From contig NC_044586.1 in NCBI RefSeq assembly GCF_901933205.1, forward strand, positions 17,740,569 through 17,804,568: a DNA stretch of 64,000 nucleotides, given 5' to 3'. The position numbers and the translations under genes were made by a program. The stretch comes from Camarhynchus parvulus. Its lineage: Eukaryota; Chordata; Aves; Passeriformes; Thraupidae. Of this stretch, positions 59,423 to 64,000 are shown piece by piece (the first letter of the stretch is position 1; each line of letters starts with the position of its first letter). The notes under the pieces are model-generated. The model worked only from the letters and a program-made list of their open reading frames with translations, was not told the DNA's origin and did no database searches.

Positions 59423-62400
59423 CCTCTCAGTCTGCCTTTTCCAGCAGGAAGCAGGTGTGAGTAGATCTGAGTGTTCAGGAGTCCAAATGATATTTCCTTA
59501 CAGCTAATTTCTGAACCTGGCTAAGGATGTGAAAGTTGGTTACTAGAAAAGAGTATTAACTTGCAGCTTATGTCCTAAGAAAGGGACCATGTTTCATTTT
59601 TGAAAGTACATGCTCGAAGCACAAGTAAAATGAAAAAAGAAATTATCATCCAATGGCAAACTGTATATCTCTATTGCCATGGCATTACTGGAATGTTGTA
59701 CTAAACAGAGCTATACAGAGATTAAACCTTCTGTCATAAGGAAGAAGCTGGAAAACCAGTGAGACATGCCTCAGCCTCTCCAAATCCTGAGTCAAAGTCT
59801 GTCAGGTATCAAAATTACAGGGCTTGAGTGATGCACAAGAGAAGGAAGAGGAAGGACCACAGGTTTCAAATAAAGGAAAATCAATAAAGAGCTCCAAAAG
59901 TTTGCAGTGTGTTTCTAAACGTTTGTAATGTTTTACAGGTATTTGTAGCTGGTTAGAGACTTTGTGTGTCAGTTGGCAATAGGCAGTTTTACCAAAGTGC
60001 TTATTGTAAGTGTAGCTTTATTAAAAATTTTATAAGGTTGCTTAAATGTATTTTATTCTCTGTAAATACAGCATTAATATTTATAGTAGTGCAACTGTTA
60101 CTTTGTCTATAATAATAGTTATTTAAAAAATAGCTGGGGACTTAAAAATATTTATGCTTTCATCTTATTGAAATTAAAATGCAGTCTTAACAAATAGGTT
60201 ACATGGTTCTCAGGTATGGAATAGTGGGATACTTTCTAAAGGTTTGCAAATGCCACATTTCCCCTTTCTTGCTTTTATGCTGGAATAAATTCAGTAGGTT
60301 TCAACTGAGTCATATCAATAGAAAGACCACTGGTATAAACTGTAACGTGCCTGTATAATTATTGAAAGAGTTTATTTTTGTCCTGTAATATAGACCCACC
60401 AGCAAGCTCTCGGGTTATCTTTCAAACAGGCATCTGCTTTTGTTAGGGCAAGGTTGGCTGTGATGTCTTCTCCTCCTCCAAGGAGGTGTTAAGCATCCTT
60501 AATAACTCGTCCGGCTGCACAATCCACGGGGTCAAACTCTACAGGACTGTGTGTTTTTACATGAGATCTCTTTTAACAGTCACCCAATACTTTGCACCTC
60601 AACTAAGCAATAAAACAAAGTGCCTCCACATCTTTTAAGGGGTACTTGGTCCATGACAGGGCTGGATTTGAACTGCTTTATGAAATACTGAGTGTTCACC
60701 TTGAACAGCTTGTTGGGCTGTGGTAGTGGTAGAACGGATAAATCCATCATTAAAATCCAAAATTAGTCCACAAGGGAGAACTTTTCAAAAGACAAAGCAA
60801 ATACAAACCAGGTTTGCAGTGCTGGCTCAGCTTTCCAGGTGCTCTGAAATCTTTTGTTTTCATTTTGAGTTCAAACTAACATTTCCCACCCACACCTTTA
60901 CAATTTCATCCCACCCTGGTTCACATGTATTCCTGGGCTCCTGTGCAGGTTGTAAGAAAGGGCTGCTTGTTAAATTATTCACTTCATCCAAACACTCTCC
61001 AATTGTAGCCTGTAAAATATGTATGTAAATTAATGAGGTATGCAACTCATTCAGGCACATTAGGAAAACTGATCATTACGCTATACAATTTGATCACTGA
61101 AGTATATTAAAAAGTAACAAGTAAAGTATGCAGCTTGATCATTAAAGTATGGAAAATTTACTGAACTAGTAAAGTATGAGCCTGGGATGACTTTTGTCTC
61201 ACATGGCACCTCATAAATAAAACCCATAACCACAAAGGAAAACATTCACAAACCCAAAAGCCATACAGGTTTAAGTTGTGAGGGGTTTTTTTTCCTAGAA
61301 AACAGCTGAATAAGGAGAGACTAAAAAAATCTTATGGTAATTATTTCTAAATGTTTTATGTGTCACGTGGATCTTCTGATGGCTTTGACATATGTTGATG
61401 AGCTTTACATTATGATTAACTCTCTAGAAGAGACATTACAGCATCTGTATACAAGCAGGATGCCCACTAAAATACATCAGTGTAGAGTTATAAGGCTGTG
61501 CTGTACAAAAATAGAATTAAAGAAATGTAAAAGTTTTTAAGCAGTGTGACTGCAGCTCAATATTCCAGCAGGAAAGAATCACGGTTAATGATATTTAGCT
61601 TGGATGTTGCCAGCTAACAGCAGAGGAGCTGAGGGAGGAGACAGACAGGGCACTGGCTTAGGTGGGATTCCATGAACCACAGGTGGATTCTCTAAGAATA
61701 TTTGAAAGAACCCAGCCCCTGGAGCTATGAACACACACTTTTCCTGGCTGGTCTGCCACTCTTGTGATTAGTAAGGCCTGAGTGGAGATCTTCTGGTTTG
61801 GCACAAGTGGCCAGTGCTGTCAGAACTAATGAAAGCTGCATCCAGCACTCAGGCTTCCCCGGGACAGAATGTCCTTCCCCACTGTGAGCTGTTCCAGAGG
61901 TGGAAGCAGAAGAAGTACAGTGTTAAAAGCACTAATTCAGGACATGCTGGTCAGGCCTAGAATAGCAAGGTGTTCATCCAGGATCAGCACAGCTGCCTGG
62001 AGAGGGGAATGTATGGAGAAAGGATGGATTGTAATCAAGGCCAGACAGTGTTTAACCTTCCTGGACCTGAGGATGCTGAGTGATTTGCTGGAAGCAGAGC
62101 AAACCTTCCCCTGTTAAGTCCAGCAGTGAGGAGAGAGAGGGCAGGTCAGGTTGAGACGACTGGCAGAAGTGACAAATTACCACTCCTTCCTGCTCAAGGG
62201 CAGGAACTGAGCTAACCAGGGGTTTGTTGACACTTGTGTCTTTCAGCTGACAAAGAGAATTACAGGAATGAATGGAAACAGATTAAGCAATGTTTTTGTT
62301 TTTAAAAAAAAGTCTTCTCATATAAAATGATGACATTTGGAAATCAGATTGAATTCCAAGACTTTGCATAAAAATTTGCAGAATATTTCAATATCAAATC

Positions 62401-62955
62401 AGGCATTTGGCTTAGCTTCATCCCGAACTTCCTGTTTCCACATTAAATTCTCTATTTTTGTTCATGTTTAGCTTCCTGTTCTGAGTTTCTTTGCAGTCTG
62501 TCTCATGCTGCCAAGTGCCTTCTTCAGTGGCTGTGTGCCTTTTGTTTTCAGCCAGTGCCATCTAATCAACCAGCCTGCAAAACTGCAGGCTTGTCTGTTC
62601 ATCCATAGTGCTCTTCCTGCTTCTCCTTGGACCGGTACCCGTGAGAGGATTACTGTACAGTAAGTTTGCATCTCTTCTCGAAGTCTGGCGCTGTGAGAAC
62701 TGTACCTGTAGGTCCAAGGACTGGAGTTTCTGCCATTCCTAAATCAACAGAGAGGACAGTGCTGACACAGCAGCTCCACAAATGAAGAGTGGCTATGCTG
62801 TGCCTCCCCAAACACCCGCTTGCCTGCGAAGTGCATAGAGTGCAACTCTACACTGAATCTGTGGAGCTCAAAACCTCCATGCAGCAGAGAAGTGACATCC
62901 TCAGTGATGCCTCAGGTTTTGGCTTTTATATTTTTCAGATTCTGTACTGCTTTAG
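59423..62955. other. Non-coding interval between two LTRs
   Basis: Strongly AT-rich near 60000-60200. There is no retroviral gene between the two LTRs, and these differ in sequence, so they are not the two ends of one provirus. No exon recognised. Confidence 0.55.
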
Positions 62956-63387
62956 TGTCTAGTTCTGAGCTTCATATTAGGGAATAGCAAGCTCTCTTCA
63001 CAGAGTAGGTAGACAAAACAATTCCTTCTCTAGCTGGGGACCAAGGACAAATGATCCAAATTTCAGGCCAAAGAGCATAAACAACAGTGGACTGAAGAGA
63101 GAAAAACAAGAAGGATGGGACTTCATAAACTAAGGCTATAGGTGGACAATTAACTCCAATATGCTAATGGATCAGAACTTATAAAAGTGTGAGCTCCTGT
63201 GGCTGGTCATCCATTTTGTGACTGTTTTGGGTTCATCTTGCAGCTTATGTCCACACATCTTGGGTGTGGCCCTGGCTGGGCTCTTGTGCCCAAGAGTGTA
63301 TCCATTGAAGCCTTTTAATAAATACCTACTTTGTTCTTTAGCTCTGTCTAGTCTCTGTTCTAGGTCAGCCTTCACAAGGCATCATCA
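62956..63387 (+). mobile_element. Solo LTR of an endogenous retrovirus-like element
   Basis: It contains a TATA box (TATAAAAG, 63180-63187) and AATAAA at 63317-63322. Between them is a promoter-to-polyadenylation spacing of about 135 bp, as in LTR R regions. The sequence ends in AAGGCATCA. The purine-rich U3 part (62990-63170) precedes the TATA box. The 5' border (TGTCTAG at 62956) is a guess and no target duplication was found. Confidence 0.6.
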
Positions 63388-64000
63388 ATCTTTCCACGAC
63401 CTTCCTTCCTAAATTCAGGTCACTGTTCCAGTCCTTCAGTCAGATGTGGGGACCTGAATCTGATTTTGCTGACCTGTTCAACAGTGAAATTGCAACAGGA
63501 ATATGTAAAGCTCCTCACTGTGGTTCCCATTTCTTTACCCCCTTCAATAGGTACTTAATATTTCATGGTTATTTAATACAATAATACAGTTATTTTAATT
63601 GCACTTAGAAGAATGTGGGGTTTTTTTCCCAGGCGAGACAAAGGCATGCGAGCCACCTTTAACTCGTTGTGTCAAATCATTTTGTCAAATCACTGTGTAT
63701 TTTGCATATTCCAAACACTCCCAAGAATATCTTATCCTGCAAGTGTGACCTCAAAACATCAATCTGTGTATTGCAAAAATTTGGTCAAAAGGAAAATGGT
63801 CCATTACAATATGATCCTCAATGGAGTTTTCATCTTTTGCTTGTAGCTGGGTTTATTATTGCAAGCTCCTATTGCACAGCAGCTATCAAATCCTCAACAG
63901 GTGTAAATCAGCACTCAGGTTAAGGAGCCAGCCTGATCACTGCCAGATGAGAGTACAGTTCGATGTGTAAACCAGGGATAAAACACAAGCTTCTCTACAG
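63388..64000. other. Window end, nothing firm
   Basis: The final bases AAGCTTCTCTACAG resemble a splice acceptor, so an exon could begin at the next base outside the window. Nothing inside is coding by eye. Confidence 0.4.

Noticed and set aside
59186..63387. The two LTR-like sequences as ends of one provirus
   Set aside because: Their sequences differ and no gag, pol or env remains lie between them, so they are separate solo LTRs.
1..64000. Bacterial-style features (operons, CRISPR, attachment sites), tRNA or rRNA genes
   Set aside because: The base composition, introns and CR1/LTR repeats indicate a bird nuclear genome, and no RNA gene cloverleaf or regular spacer array was seen.

Overview
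The window looks like intronic and intergenic DNA of a bird, probably a songbird. It is AT-rich and sparsely coding. Its interspersed repeats are mostly 5'-truncated CR1 retrotransposons of both orientations, with three short solo-LTR-like sequences of the TGTTG...CAACA or TATA/AATAAA type. No intact protein-coding gene, rRNA, tRNA or CRISPR array could be supported. The longest open frames are chance or antisense frames over CR1 or low-complexity DNA. Species and order are inferred from repeat style only.

The main content is the broken remains of one multi-exon gene on the + strand, spread from about 10.9 kb to 58.3 kb. Twelve exon-sized islands (plus two weaker ones) lie in the same order as their counterparts in EFCAB6 (EF-hand calcium-binding domain protein 6, also called DJBP), a large protein of many EF-hand pairs. 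Several islands have clean acceptor and donor sites, and codon phases match from one exon to the next (for example 42232-42318 to 42884-43002 to 44537-44779 to 52637-52790). They carry recognisable EF-hand loops such as DSEENG, DKNRDG and DNSSDG. Most islands also carry disabling changes: in-frame stops (16703, 27263, 32868, 44559, 56095, 58248-58253), frameshifts (27340-27350, 44580, about 44600-44684, 52686, 58224) and splice donors without GT (23607, 52791). Four exons (10948, 39203, 42232, 42884) are still clean. This is the pattern of a unitary, unprocessed pseudogene decaying in place. In mammals EFCAB6 is a testis/sperm protein reported to bind DJ-1 and the androgen receptor and to sit inside flagellar doublet microtubules, so its loss in a bird lineage would be notable.

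Layout: 1-10.9 kb has three CR1 pieces at 1.4-2.6 kb, an antisense CR1 reverse-transcriptase fragment at 7.76-8.66 kb, and no gene. 10.9-23.6 kb holds the first exon relics and a roughly 190-bp foldback element at 15.74-15.93 kb. 27-33 kb holds two more relics, a minus-strand LTR and a second copy of the CR1 seen at 1.4 kb. 33.8-42 kb is intron with CR1 pieces and a perfect 17-bp-arm hairpin. 42-58.3 kb is the best preserved part of the pseudogene, with a 19-bp minisatellite at 54.9 kb. 58.3-64 kb holds two LTRs and no further exon that I could recognise.
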